The notes under the pieces: generated by a model
Told to the model about the DNA's origin: nothing
Seen by the model: the letters and a program-made list of their open reading frames with translations, nothing else
Database searches by the model: none
Program-made: the position numbers and the translations under genes
Assembly: GCA_037074705.1 (NCBI GenBank)
Contig: CM073591.1
Span: 91,175,532-91,239,531, forward strand
Direction of reading: 5' to 3'
Length of the DNA: 64,000 nucleotides
Origin: Zhengitettix transpicula
Lineage: Eukaryota; Arthropoda; Insecta; Orthoptera; Tetrigidae
Shown: positions 44,772 to 57,511 of the stretch, one piece after another
Numbering within the stretch: the stretch's first letter is position 1
Layout of the letters: every line of letters starts with the position of its first letter

Positions 44772-47100
44772 TGTTTAGAAAATAGCAAAACATAATTCGA
44801 GACGCTCTATTTGTTCTGCCGCACATTGTACTTCCGAGCTATAATGATTAAGTAATCTCAATCATATCAATTGAATGATAGCTTGAGAAAAAAAAATTGT
44901 TATATAAACTCAGAAAGATTTTCATTGGAAAATATATGTTTGTTTTTGCTTGAGGAGCCTTTCAATTTTAAAATAAATTATAAATATTGACTGAATGAAT
45001 CAATTTATAAAACTACAGTTAGACGAAGTCCCTAAACAGGATAAACTTATAAATAACCTTTAAAATAATTACGTACCTATAAAATAATTTTTTGTTCATT
45101 ATTAGTAATAAGATAGTCCTCTATTCTTGTCTTACACAGGTAAATATTAGAAACTCAAAACTAGTGTACATGCTAAGGTAAATTTAGAACCGTAACAAAT
45201 TCTTTGACACGTCCGGTTGCCCAACAAAATTTCTTGCAAAATATTCCGAACTATAGAAATTCCCAAAAGCCGTTCAAGCATTTTCAAAAAACTTTAATGC
45301 TTTTATACTTCCATACCGTTAATATAAAATTGAGAAAATATATTTGTCGATTTCTTTGTTTTTATTAATATATAATTTTATGATTAAAAGTACTAATATA
45401 TTATAGATATGAAATATATTATATTAGGCTGTCCAACGATTTTATATTTATTTATAAAAATTTCAGTGTCCCAGGTGGCAGGGAAAAATAATATTTTATT
45501 CATTTCCAAATGGAGGAGTGTTTTTTAAAACGGCAATTCATTTAATTTTCGCCCTTTTTTGTATTTATTGCCACGAAATTTCTGTATCAAAGAAAAATTA
45601 TTTACAAAACTCAAGTTTAAATTAACAGAAACCAGGATTTGTTTCATCTGGTCCATCTCATGACATGCCTCGTTGTTACCCGGCTTTGAACAGTCCAATA
45701 TCTCACTATTGCAGTGCGTGGAATTTATAGCGGCCGATAAAATCTCTGTCGTTTGCGAACAAAGCAAATATAGTTAACAAATGAAGTCGCTAGTGAATTT
45801 TCGTTTAATCCGTTTTACTCACTGTATTGCAATGATAGTTATCGATTACACGATCGCTAACAGCGTCGACGGTATATATTTTTATTTTTACAAGAAATTG
45901 GTCATCACCGCAATGGAAAACCATAATAGCTAGAGAACTCTGTATACAATTATCCATTGGCTCGCTTAGTAGCTTGGAGCATTTCTTTCTTCATAGCTTA
46001 TCATTCGCATATAATTTTAAAAACGATTAATGTACCGTTCGATTGTTATGACCGTTTCTTCAGCCTCCTAATCAAACCTTTAGCCGAGATCTGATTTTCA
46101 CGATATTTCGTTGGTTATTCACGGTCAATGTTTTCTTAAGAGACTTTGGCAGTGCAACTGTTATAGGTAGTGGAATGCTGTGAATGTCTGAAAATTGGTT
46201 TTATATCAACGTACTAACAAGATTCGGCAAGTATAGCTGAAAACAAAAATTCTGGTAGTGGCGCGACATTGTTTCAAACCCTGATAAATGCAAGATGTGT
46301 GTAATAGAATAGTGGTGTACTAATGGGATGATAAGACGGAAAACTTTTCCAGATCTCTTCCATTGAATTCTTGTTGCGAGAGTGGCTCTTCTATACATTA
46401 TTCATTTCGTTTATGAATGTTAACAAAGGATTGAAGGCATGTCAGTACTAGTTTGCACAGTCCTCATTACATAAAGGCTCGTAATTCAAATTCTATTTCC
46501 GGCAGCAAATCGACACCCATAAGCGAAGGTTAATAACTAATTTAATGACTCGTTTACAAGGATTTGTGCTCAGCTGACGTATATATGACACAGTTAAGCG
46601 GAAGTTGAATAACAGACAGATTGATGTCCTGTAGACAATGAAAATGACAAGGTTCAAAGAATTATTATGAAGGTGTAAATAACAACTTTCTCCTTGGGGT
46701 GATTTATTTCTCAGTACATCTATGGTTTTTACAAATATTTCACACGTGACATCTACATTTACCGCTTTTATATACAAACGCCGGATCAGTATGAAGTTCT
46801 CACATTTTTTTACCGGCATTTTAATTGGATCAACGATCAGAAAACTGAAAGAACAATTCTGTTCAACGACGTAATGAAGTTCATACTGGTTTACAAGACA
46901 GAGAAACAAGTGTAAAATCATATAACTGCAAATAGTCTGTATTAGATTAAAATTAACAATTAAATAATGATAAAGCCAAAACCAGAACACATGCTGCTGA
47001 AAACTACGCTTCAGTATTAATGTTCAAATTAGTTAGATGAATTTGAAATTGACGTGGTATAATCCAAGTGATCAAAATAAAAGCAAATCTATTACTATAA
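44772..47100. other. Anonymous AT-rich DNA
   Basis: No gene recognised. The longest frame of the window (46493-46990, minus, 165 codons) is rich in Leu/Ile/Phe/Tyr with several Cys. It has no signal peptide, domain or splice context and probably reflects chance absence of stops. The 80-codon minus frame at 45525-45767 is also unrecognised. Confidence 0.4.
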
Positions 47101-47455
47101 AAGGAAAGTTCGTTTAACAATAAATCAACTGCTACTAACCTCAATCCTTATTACAAATTGTTACATCACAAATTCGTCAAAATCTTAAAGAGAAAAGAAA
47201 TATCTAACTCTTACAAATCTACCTGTACACTTTCCTTCTTTATCAAAAACTACAAGCACCTACTTGCACTATAACAAATACGATGTGCCAGAAAAAGGTA
47301 TTACGTTTTTTCGAAGACATTAATTTAGTTGGTAAACTGTGAGCAGGTATAGTATATATAAATTTAATCAGGCACTAGTTTGTAAGCAAAAACCGATGTA
47401 TAAGCTCCACTTAAATAGGTAGACCTCTGAAGTAGACGCGATTTAAAATTAAAAA
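47101..47455 (+). mobile_element. LINE 3' UTR (family B, copy 7)
   Basis: aactgtgagcaggtatagta, aggcactagtttgtaagcaa and a tail gtagacgcgatttaaaatta align with the 3' UTR of copy 2 at 10.7-10.85 kb (aactatgagcagttattgta, gtactagtccgtaaggaaa, gtagatgcgagttaaaa). The upstream 47101-47300 is probably the decayed end of ORF2. Confidence 0.65.
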
Positions 47456-47466
47456 AAATAAAATAT

Positions 47467-48387
47467 ATATTGTAATAATCAACAATGAGGCGTTAATTAA
47501 ATTAAATAATCAACAAGAATTTAAAACATATAATTATTTATTTACACTTTGTTGCTTTAACTCCCAAACAATTACAATTTAAAATTTTAGATCCCAGGGT
47601 CTCTACTGGCTTTGATAATGGACACAACAAGTTGTTTTAAAAAACTAATTAACACACAGTTTATAATTCACCCAGACAATATGTTGATAGTAAGAAATTA
47701 AAAGAAAAGAAATTTCTCTGATTGACAATTAAAATAGAACGCAATCTAACTTCTATCATTTAATTACGTTTAGATAAATCATTATTTTTGTATTTTCTTA
47801 CATACATCTGTCCAGCTGGTTCCAGCATTCCTTTTTGTTTTCGGGAGTACACTATTGCAAAATTTTTCCACTGGTTCTAATATCGGCTCACAGATTTTAC
47901 AGTCTTTAAGTCAACCTTGATAGGCTCCCAGGAACTCGGATGATCCTCCTTTTTGTCAGCTATCTGGTGACCGCTAGCCTTATACGAATCCTGTGATTCA
48001 TAGATTTGCTAGTCTTTTTACCGCTTGGGACTTAAACTGCAACTTTACTGTTCCTGGCTGGCTACAGACGTACACTGTTTTTACTTAGCAATATTTACAA
48101 TGTAAATGCTTCCGTGAATGTTTTTACTTTGTCTTCAACTCACAACTTTGTTTAATAATACATTAAACAACGGCTAGTCTCTGCTCTAGACTCATTTGTT
48201 CCGTCCTCCGAAATGTCCCGTCACCAACTGAACTATCGAAGTCTGGAGTTTTAGCGCGCATACGCCATTTTTGACTTTCCGACAAAGTAACATAGCACGG
48301 CTCCATTGTCGATTTGTAAGCTCATGCCGCTACTATTTCATTTTATGTCCAAACAATTAATGTCCTAATTAATTGGCATTACAATAT
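47467..48387 (-). mobile_element. LTR relic E4 (solo LTR) with ATAT duplication
   Basis: Body 47471-48383, 913 bp, tgtaataatcaacaatgagg to taattggcattaca, flanked by ATAT. Very similar to E3 over most of its length (ctgtccagctggttccagca, gctcccaggaactcggatga, ttttagcgcgcatacgccat). Lies between a LINE tail and a Penelope fragment. Confidence 0.82.
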
Positions 48388-48390
48388 TGT

Positions 48391-48690
48391 GATGTTTACC
48401 AAATCCTTTGCTCTTATTGTAATTCCTGCTACATAGAGCGATCTCAAAGGTCAAATAGTCATAATATTCATCTCCACATTGATAAATAAACTCTCGTGTC
48501 CAAACGTTCTTATTATGGGATAATATAAGATTTTTTAGATGTTGTCACCAGGAACTACCCCAGAATTATATACGAAATGCTTTATATTAAATCTAAAATT
48601 CGTGAAATTAATGTAAAAACCGATATAATGAAACACAGTATATATTACAATCTTTGTTTTTGTTTACGTGGCTTAGATTTTACTGCGTGG
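48391..48690 (+). pseudogene. Penelope-like element, GIY-YIG end
   Basis: Translation gives VYQILCSYCNSCYIERSQRS, aligned with the YIGQTKR region at 13.1 kb. The GQT step is changed to ERS, so the fold is damaged. Further on LYEMLYIKSKIREINVKTDI matches the C-terminal tail expected after the endonuclease. A frame change separates the two parts. No hammerhead-like unit follows. Confidence 0.72.
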
Positions 48691-50658
48691 AATTTGTTTT
48701 AAAAAAGTCGAACGAATCTCAACTCAACACCCAAAGAAAGCCAGAAACTTTGCAGAATAGTTCTATGGTATTTCTTTTATCGTCACCTCGTTATCTAATA
48801 TCATACAATTTAGGTCGACATTTGTTTTAAGAAAAAACATTAAAATATATACTTAACAGGAAATTATTTATCTTAAATATTATAATCCTTAGAAGTAACG
48901 TGTCCAGCATGCATAGAATATTTGTATTGAGCCACATTGGATTGCATTCCCTATTGCAGAATAATTAAATGCTGGATGTTGCAAGTTTAGATCTCATTGT
49001 GTCTTTCAGCTCATTTGAGATGCTGCCTGGACGTCACAGCCACTGCTACGAATGATTTCTGACTTCCTGTCGTGACCATTACCGCTTCCGATCCGCTGCG
49101 AATTGTTGCACAACAAACTCAAACGCGTCACGCGGTTTTGCATTTCGTCGATGAGTTAGCAAGCGGATTGACGGTGATGTGCCTTACTTGAACACAGACT
49201 TCTAAGTCATGAATCATTACCACATCAGGGCACAGCGGGGGGTTCATGACGCTGCAGATTAGATTTGAAGCGTAAGGAACGTGAGCCGGTTCAGGCTTCG
49301 CCATTCCTACACTGGAGTGAGCTGGATAATTTCAAACCTGTCACATTTATTCATGTAACTATCCTGAAATTACACGCGGCGTTGGTTAATTAATGGAATG
49401 CGAGTTTTTAAATTTAATTCCCTTGTCTCAAACAAGAGGAACGATGAATATGCTTCCTTGGATGACATGCGCTGCGTCACCATGCTACCTGCATTCACGA
49501 AAATTTCCGAGTATTTTAATAAACATATCAATCAAATATCAAAATTTGTAAATATAACCAGATATATTCCTCGACAATTGATAAATAGTCGATATTTCAG
49601 ATAATGAATCTTTAATTACAGAATTCAAAATATCACCAAAATATTACATCGTAAGCAAAGTTGGCCCTTTGTTTAAGTGAGGAGCTCTGTGTACCATATA
49701 GATTATAAAATTTAAATAAAATAAGTAGAGATTTTTGCATTGTATAAGTAAATATTTAAAACATATGATATCATGTAAAAATTGCCTTGTGTAAAATTAG
49801 TAATTAAATTTATTTAATATTATTAGCTCTAATAGCTGTATGTTAACTATATAAAGGCCCCAATGTAATAAATCCTGGGGAAAAAAAAGTCTTAACGAAG
49901 AATAATGTATTATATTGAGGATTGAGAAGATAGACGTACGAATAACTTGTGTAAAGATTTTTATTTCAATGCATATGTTATTAAGTATTTTATCTCTGTG
50001 GTTTTATTGTAGATGAATGTCGTTGAAAGCTTCTTACTGTATGGCCACGGTTAAATAACAAACAAATTTCACTTGATCTCTTATGAAAAACGTAATCCTT
50101 CTAATTGGGGATATGTTCCACTACGAATTTTTGGTATGACACGGACCAACTAATCAAATATACACGGGAACCGCTAGTTTTGATTGAGATTCAGATTGTC
50201 CAAAGAAAGTAGGAGTTTTATCTTAAATATTTTCTTCTGCCCGCGGCTGGTGTCATTGCAATCAACAAACTGTTATTAATTTCGGATTTTTCAGGAAGAC
50301 ACCCACCTTGTTTCATTGTATACTTAATCAACGACATATTTGACCAAGCCTTAACTACTTCCCAAACACGTGTTTTTAGAATGCGATAAAAACTAATTAT
50401 TTGCAATAACGTCGGAAGCAAAACAACAGGCATATTACATGATAATATCGAATACTTTAATGCCGCGGAAACTATAGAAAGGACACGTAGTGTGCTTAAT
50501 TTAATACGACCAACACGCGAGGGATACACGGTTGCTGAGAAAGATGTATGTACTTTTCTTATGCGTCAGCGATTTAAACTCGCTACGCTGGGGAAACTCA
50601 TGAATAAAGAGCGTCATTGTCGCTGAGCAACCAAACCGGTCTACCAGAACATTTCCGT
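48691..50658. other. Anonymous DNA with a GC-richer patch at 49000-49330
   Basis: No gene recognised. The patch has CpG-containing words (cgcgtcacgcggttttgc) and no long frame. A 103-codon minus-strand frame at 50218-50529 shows no domain. Confidence 0.4.
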
Positions 50659-50721
50659 TCTAATCGCTCGTAACAAGTAGTAAATAGAAATCAAACAGAT
50701 CTGATCTCCGGCAATTTTTCT
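50659..50721 (+). repeat. 62-bp direct repeat, copy 1
   Basis: tctaatcgctcgtaacaagt through agatctgatctccg recurs at 51071-51134 with about five differences. Confidence 0.85.
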
Positions 50722-50826
50722 CTGGGATTGACCCACCAGCTTAAATTTTCTCCTATACTAGATTTTGTATTTGACTTTTTTTAAAATTCGCGTTCCATTT
50801 CAATAATTGACTACCTTGCTCGAGCT

Positions 50827-50905
50827 TTCCGTATCCCCCTTTCAGATTATTTCCTATACTATACGAGGGAAGTGGCCAGTTTATGGTTTACCCTATACGT
50901 AGTCT
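50827..50905 (+). mobile_element. Family A retroposon, copy 7, decayed 3' end
   Basis: gtatccccctttcagattat, ttcctatactatacgaggga and ggtttaccctatacgtagtc follow the last 80 bases of the family (gcatcccccctttcaaatcc ... accctcatgtagcc) with many changes. Older than the other copies. Followed by (AC)n. Confidence 0.6.
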
Positions 50906-51070
50906 ACACACACACACACGTTCATCGCCATAAAACTAATATAGACGCTAGATATATTTTTTAGATATATTTCTTGTTAAAATTGTGGTACTACAATTAA
51001 TTCCTCTGCTATAATTATACTATACGCCTCCCAAATTTACCACTCGGCGGATGTTGGTACTATATTTGGC

Positions 51071-51134
51071 TCTAATCGCTCGTAACAACTAGTAAATAGA
51101 AATCAAACAGATCTGATCTCCGACAGTTTTTGTC
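51071..51134 (+). repeat. 62-bp direct repeat, copy 2
   Basis: Second copy of 50659-50721. The 350 bases in between contain family A copy 7 and an (AC)n tract. Confidence 0.85.
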
Positions 51135-51859
51135 TATATAATATGGTAATTAAAAGGAAATAATTAATTAATTAACCAAATTTGGACTTGTATTGTTGGC
51201 GACCTAGAAACACAAGTTATTTACAAGAATATGTGGCAATAATGCAGACTTGCTTGGATTGTAGAAGTTCGTTCGCTAGACGCACTGTGCTCGACAGTGC
51301 TCCAGAGTACTTGAGAGTGTATCCTAGTAGACAGTCGAGAAAGGACAAAAATCCAGAAAGTGTCTGGCTGCATGTCACTTAACAACTCAAATATTTAAAA
51401 ACAGTCTAGAGGTTCCAGTCCGTGAGCGAATAATTACGACGATCCAACGCTATCTATTATAGTTCGGAGTCAAACTTACATTCTGAAGTTAGACCATTTT
51501 CTTAAATTATTGGGAGTCCAGGTTATTACATCCAGCAGATAAAAAACTTTGAATCGTGTTAGTAAGATTTGTTAAGAGAAACAGCGAAGCAAACATTGTG
51601 AGTCATTTTGGCAAGCAAAAAGCGTTGATTATTAAATTCAGTGTATGAAAATGGCCTGTCTATAAAGTGTTAATAAGTGTGTGTGTGTGTGCACGAGCCA
51701 ATTTCCTTGAATACCAGAAACATTAAGATAAAACGGCACCAATTACTATCTGTAAACCCGTAAGTAAATGATGTTATCGTCAGATTTCCGAGTTCAATTT
51801 TTAAATTTCATACCTCATATTTTATTTTGTAATTTTCTATTGTTTGAATTAATGCGTGG
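51135..51859. other. Anonymous DNA
   Basis: A 66-codon frame (51182-51382) in a slightly GC-richer stretch, with several Cys and Arg, is unrecognised. (GT)n at 51677-51692. Confidence 0.4.
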
Positions 51860-52127
51860 ATAGCTTGGTAAATTTTGATTGTTTAATAAGTATTCTTTAT
51901 TGAAGGCCCGGTGATCGGCCCTGAGAAATAACCGTGGTATTATTTTAAAGAATTAATATGTAATGTGATTTAAATAATTTGCTTTAATAAAATTGATTTG
52001 TTTTTATATTTTAAATCTTGATTTTTATTAAAACATCCCATAATTTTAATAGTTAATTGACGCCTTAACGTGAAGCAAATCAAATTAAAAACTATTGTAA
52101 AATGCATTGTTGATTAATTACTACAAT
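51860..52127 (+). mobile_element. Probable LTR relic E6 (decayed)
   Basis: ggccctgagaaataa, tattattttaaagaatt, then ttgacgccttaacgtgaagc (primer-site-like) and a final ttgttgattaattactaca before (AT)n follow the sense-strand order seen in E3 and E5. The 5' boundary cannot be fixed. Confidence 0.4.
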
Positions 52128-53930
52128 ATATATATATATATAGACTTAAAATCCACCCTAAGTAGTTAAAGTTCTTCTGTAGAATAACGGCTTCCCAATT
52201 GTTTTATAACACAAACCAAACGAGTACCAGAAATTTTTAAAGTTTGACTATATAAACGGAGAATAACGAATGTTAATGTCTCCCAATTTAGCTCGCTATC
52301 TGGCGGCCGTCATTACGCCTAAGAATCTAAATTCAAAGATTACTTTTTTCAACATCTCAATAAGAAATTATCAATCGGAATAATATTAGTTGAAACCTCA
52401 ATGACCTGAGAATTTGCCACAAATATTAATAAAATTCTTTTTGTTTGATTTGCAACAATTCTCATGATCGTACTTTTCCGGAAATATCTAAAGAATATAT
52501 ATAAATTTAAATTCAATTTGTTATCAGAGAAAAATTATAAAAGGGCCATGAATGTAATAATCACTTTGTTTCCTACTTTAAACTTATCAACGCTAAATGT
52601 TTACCAAAACATTTCCTGTATACGACTAATAACATTTGTCACCCAAACATATGCCGAATATCACATAATTACATGAAACAGTTATGTTTTTATAAAGGAA
52701 CTTAATCGAATTTTTACTTTATTGAATTGAACTTTCAGTGACGTATATTTCTGCTATTACTATTTCCTGTTTGGTCTACAGAGGATAAGATAATGCACGA
52801 TAGCAGGATGACGTAAAGGAAATCCGATGTTTTTACGTAACAATATTTTAAAATAAAAATACTCCGCTGCTATATTTGTGACGAGCAAAATAAATTATTG
52901 CATCATAATGTATTGCAGTACTAACCAGAAAAAAAACCTGAAAAATAGAAACCGTCTTAAATGCTGAATAAAACTTGTTAAACAATTTTTTTTTGTAAAT
53001 AAAACCAAATTCATTTTTCATACCATAAAATAATTGATTGTAGAAATAAATCATAAATAAAATAGAAAAATATTTTGAATATCACTTGATCCTTTCCAAT
53101 AATTGACGAATAAAATAATCGAAGTACAGAAAATCAGGTGAGTGTATCTTCTGCCTGTGTTGAGAAATGAAATTTCCACTTTTTTAAATTATCAACATTT
53201 CCATCAACTTCCATGTTTTTAATTTACTATGTGGCCTTCGAAACTAGTTTGGTCGGTTTTCGGTAGAATCGTTTGGTGACGAGCCTTACAGAGACGTGAA
53301 ATTTCAAACCCCGTGCAGGACTTTTGATTTCGATCTCCCAATTGTGATATACCCCATACTGTTTTCCTGCTTTGACAGGTTGAAAATGGCCAAATACGAC
53401 GAAAGCTTCCGTCTATTCATTTTTTAACACTATACAAGACTGTGTGTGGTTTTTCTCACCGAATATTAATCTTATTTTCGCGTATCAGAACCCTTTGTTA
53501 TTTTCCTAGTATTCTGAACTATTTGTTCATTCTTTCAGCTTTAAATTATTTTGGAAATGCGATATTCCTAATCTTGCCTGTGAATGATGGATATTAGTTT
53601 ATTTTGGAAATACGACATTCTTAATATTGTCTGTAAAATATTTGATTCGAGTCACCCATACACCTTTGTCCTTTTCCACGTATATCGCAATGGATGAGAA
53701 ACTCCCTCGTTTAGAGAAAGTAAGTCATCAGTCGCGGTCGTTTTACGTTGATACATTCATTACGAGACAATGGTGTGTCGTTATACAGAATTACTACTGT
53801 TTCCTTAAATTGGCTGTTACGTAACCTTTAATGTCTTCCATGACTCCATTATGTACCACAATTATATTTCATGGATAACTTAATATAAATAACTTTCCTA
53901 ATTAGGTTTCGGAGTTTATTTTTTATTCAT
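52128..53930. other. Anonymous AT-rich DNA
   Basis: Nothing recognised beyond short A/T runs. Confidence 0.55.
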
Positions 53931-53939
53931 ATCAATAAG

Positions 53940-54450
53940 AGTTTAGAATGAATAAATTTACGTATGATTCAAAATCAATAATAAGAAAGACAACCAGACA
54001 CAGACAATAGAAGTGATAACATAAATGCCACACTACGTTTCTGGAAGCCTTGTTCCTTTCTGCAGGTGCTGAAAAAAAGGTAAGAGCCTAGAGAGACAGA
54101 ACTGCACAAGTCAGTTGACAAAACTCAAAAGCGAAGAAAACGCAACGACTATGGGAAAAGACAATAAGGGATCGTAGCAGTTGTTGAGTTTGATAGTGTC
54201 TGTTTGGACATTAATTACTGTGATGTTTCATTTAATGTGAAACATCTCTGATATAAGTTTGGATTTTGCCAATCAAATGTATGTTTCGAATTGATGATAT
54301 ATTTGGAGACTACAGATTGTTTATCGATGGGAACTTTGATATGATAGGGGTATTAAGGGAACGTTTTGTTTGCCCTATGTATCCGGATTTTCAATTAGAG
54401 CAAGAGATTTTGTAAACTACACAATGATTGCTGTGGGTCCTTGTGGTTTC
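53940..54450 (-). pseudogene. Penelope-like element: GIY-YIG end, 3' UTR and terminal unit (C8)
   Basis: On the minus strand, VVYKISCSN.KSGYIGQTKR then SLNT at about 54418-54340 is the GIY-YIG motif, with a stop where the first Cys partner was. Downstream, a damaged copy of the C-terminal tail (ISEM-like region) and tcccattgtc-like 3' UTR (54140-54190) lead into the terminal unit with the hammerhead-like motif and the outer end at about 53950. Gene order equals that at 13.07-13.65 kb in the opposite orientation. No reverse transcriptase remains. Confidence 0.75.
54027..54070 (-). ncRNA. Hammerhead-like motif in C8
   Basis: CTGCAGA box (A6 changed), helix II GGAA/TTCC, intact GAAAC, then gtagtgtgg with gcac upstream for helix I. 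One core substitution. Confidence 0.45.
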
Positions 54451-54589
54451 TGATCAAGAAGGAAAGAGTATTGTAAATAATGGATATTTATTATAATTTA
54501 AAAATTTGGACGATTTTGTGATGTAAAAATTTGTAATAAGTAAGGGAGTACAAGAAAAAATTGGGATTGATCACAGACAATATTAAATC

Positions 54590-54770
54590 CAGCGATCCCA
54601 TATTATTACACTATACCTTCGACTTTCCCATTGTCGTTGCGCTTTATTCGCTTTTATGTTTTGTCCCAGGCTTCCATAAACGTTGTGTGGTATTTATATC
54701 ATCACTTCTTTTGTCTGTATTTCGCTATCTATCTTATTATTAATTTTCATTACAAATGTGAATTTTTTTT
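54590..54770 (+). mobile_element. Penelope-like 3' UTR and terminal unit, plus strand
   Basis: atcccatattattacactat, cccattgtcgttgcgcttta, then a shortened unit (cttccataaacgttgtgtgg, tatttatatcatcacttctt, ctatctatcttattattaat). With C8 it makes an inverted pair of Penelope ends facing outward. Most of the motif is deleted here. Confidence 0.65.
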
Positions 54771-54775
54771 TGCAA

Positions 54776-54890
54776 CTGACTTTTTCTGAAAAATGAACAA
54801 GGTTTCCAGAAACTTTGAGTGGTATTTATTTTTATCACTTCTCTTGTCTGTATTTGACAGTCTTTCTTATTATCAATATGAGTTTAATTA
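54776..54890 (+). mobile_element. Penelope-derived terminal unit C9 with hammerhead-like motif
   Basis: Tandem to the previous unit. CTGAAAA box at 54786-54792 (G8 changed), helix region aatgaacaaggtttcca, GAAAC, then tttgagtgg, tatcacttctcttgtctgta, cagtctttcttattatcaat. Decayed. Confidence 0.55.
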
Positions 54891-55447
54891 AGATTTTAAT
54901 AAACATGGAAAAAAAATAACTGAAAGCTACGAGTTTTATCTTATTAATATTTAACAAGAGCTGTGTTCTGAACTTCGAAATATTTAATGATATCGAGTAA
55001 TTTATTACGCGATAATATAAAAATATATTGATCACTATATTTAATTTAAACTTTTTCTGTGTAAAACCCAATCCGTTTCGAAATAATATTAACGCAAGTC
55101 CATTCTGTGAGTATGACATAATTCTGAATAAAATTTGAAATGTATATTAAAACTAATGTCTATAATTTTACTGTATTTTTTATCTAGTTTCTTCAGTAGT
55201 AACCAGTGTTTCTTTTACAAGGCTTAATTGAATCAATTCTTTCAAAAGCCTTTAATTTTCTTCAAGTAGGGGAACCAACCTCTTGTCGCAGGATATTTAA
55301 ATTGAATGTTGTCAGTGTAAGTCTTTATTTAGACCAGTATTTTTCTTTCATTGGCAGGAATAATGAATGTTTCTATTCACATAAATTCAAACCCGCATAA
55401 GTTTATTCACAAGCATATAAAAATAGATTGAAATTCTATGTGTTTTA
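54891..55447. other. Anonymous AT-rich DNA
   Basis: Nothing recognised. Confidence 0.5.
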
Positions 55448-55658
55448 TTTTTAGAGTAACAGGCTACATGAGGGTAATCCGCATGGAGGCAATTCCCCTT
55501 TAATAGCATAGGAAGGGATTTGAAAGGGGGGATGCGGTAAGGGTAGAGGAAGGTAGCCAAGGGTTAACTAGGGCGCCCGGGCGATGGTTTAAGGATCCTA
55601 CCCGGCATTCGTATAAAACTGATGCAGGACAAACCCTAGAAAGCCTGCATCAGGTAGA
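55448..55658 (-). mobile_element. Family A retroposon, copy 8, 5'-truncated
   Basis: Minus-strand 3' end: taacaggctacatgagggta, ggggggatgcggtaagggta, tttaaggatcctacccggca, ending cctgcatcaggtaga. Truncated at almost the same point as copy 6. Confidence 0.87.
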
Positions 55659-57511
55659 TTTCCGATGGTCATTTACACGCTATTATAGTTAAAAGAACTA
55701 TGCGCGTCATTATTTTACCGTGTTTCGAAAATATACAAAACTAACTGATTAAACTATTTAAAAAGTGTAGAATTAATGCTATTTTAGATTAATTAATAAA
55801 TTAAATTTTGTATGAATGAGAAAGATCCAGATTTTTTTTGGATAAACCTCATGGAATTTATGAAAGGATCGCATGCTGCATAGAACAGACAAAAATAATC
55901 TTGAATAACTGGAAACATTTTCCTAATTTGAAACATCATATTTTTAAGCATTCAGTTTTAACTAAGCGTGCTTACCTCATAGCATTGATTGTGTTAATGT
56001 CAAAATTTTGGTTAAGGAGAGAAAATTAATAAGTTCAATGAGTGATATGCTACCTTTAACCTTTTATATATTATATTGAATGTAAGTTATATACTTTGTA
56101 TTTTCATCTCTGCAATTGTTATTTTATTGGTTTTCATACACCAATTTCAGATGAGGATATTCTACACCTTCACATAAAAATGTTGATAATATATCAGTTA
56201 GTTCTAAAATTATGCTAACTGTTTATTGACATTACCTGAAAAAATCCTAATATTAGGATGAAACATCGCAGTTTATCTACTAAATTTTATATAAAGAAAT
56301 TTTTTTGAGTCATAAGGCAATTAATAATAATTTTATACTTTAATGCGTCAGATAATTTATCAGTTCACTTCCTTCTTTCTACAATTCCACTTCTAATCGA
56401 CGTTTTCGTATTTATACTGTCTCATGAGTTAACTGCCTATTGAAGTTAATTAAAAAAATAATCGGGTGTTTAGTTATTCCTAGCACATTGTGAAATTTCA
56501 ATTTTTTTTTTACTGTGAAATGTAAAATAGCCAACTTGATTAGCATCGTCGATCTCTGAGCTGAAAATTACAAAGGAACGGGAAAAAAATACGTTAAATG
56601 ATGAAGGAAGGGATCAGGAAAAGGAAATATTTCCATTAGCTGTTCAGAGAACGCATCAGAAAGAAATAAGCTCAAACAAAACAGGAGCACAAAGAGAAAG
56701 GAATCGGATTAAACGACGAAGTAAAAGAGAAAATAACATAGCAGGACCACACAGGCAAAACACGTATCAAGCTGCTAATAATTCTTCGATGGTATTTTAA
56801 ATATTCATATTGCAATGATTTACTTTGCAAAGAAAAAAGAAAGATCGATTCGATTCTGACGAATAAAGATAAGATAAAACAGCCAATGATTTTAGAACCG
56901 CTTCAAACGTTGAAAATTTTATTAACTGCACTAACTACTATGGAAAAAAATTGCAAAAAAAAACATTGCAGTTTTATTTCAAGAGACGTAGGATATTATT
57001 ATCACTAAATATGTTGAAGAGCTTATATCCAATATTATTAATTTATCGGACTGTATTAATCCATTTCATGGAATTTTACTCAGATGATTCATTTTACAAA
57101 TTCGAAAGTTTTTATTTCATTAAGGCCAAGAGTATGACTGATTGTTTTAGCATATGCATTCAACCATCGCTAAGAAACTAGCCGAATTGCCAATTATAAT
57201 GTATTCTTCTCAATCTCTGTTCTCCCAATTAATTACTGAATAGACTATGAAAACGTTTCACGTTGAACTGTTCACTTATTTCTACAGGAAACTACAGGAA
57301 CTGGATGCTAGGAACGTTTCTACCCATGATTTGTTTTCCTGGTAAGAGTACCTAGATTTTTTCCCAGAAAGGTTTAGTACCTGACGCTAGATTCTGTAGA
57401 AGGTCATTGTGTTAACAAATTTCTAGATAAAGCATCATGACGTCTTGAGGTAACAGTATTTTTCAGAGGCATGAATTCCTGATTATTGGTAAATTTTCTG
57501 GTTATTTGTAG
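55659..57511. other. Anonymous AT-rich DNA
   Basis: No gene recognised apart from the motif at 56233-56270. Confidence 0.5.
56233..56270 (+). ncRNA. Hammerhead-like motif with long palindromic helix II
   Basis: CTGAAAA (56236-56242, G8 changed), then a perfect 16-base palindrome atcctaatattaggat (56244-56259), intact GAAAC, then atcgcag. The palindrome can form a 6-bp hairpin or pair between two molecules. Confidence 0.4.

Noticed and set aside
46493..46990. Longest open frame in the window (165 codons, minus strand)
   Set aside because: Composition is what AT-rich DNA gives by chance (Leu, Ile, Phe, Tyr). There is no domain, signal peptide, splice sites or GC rise.
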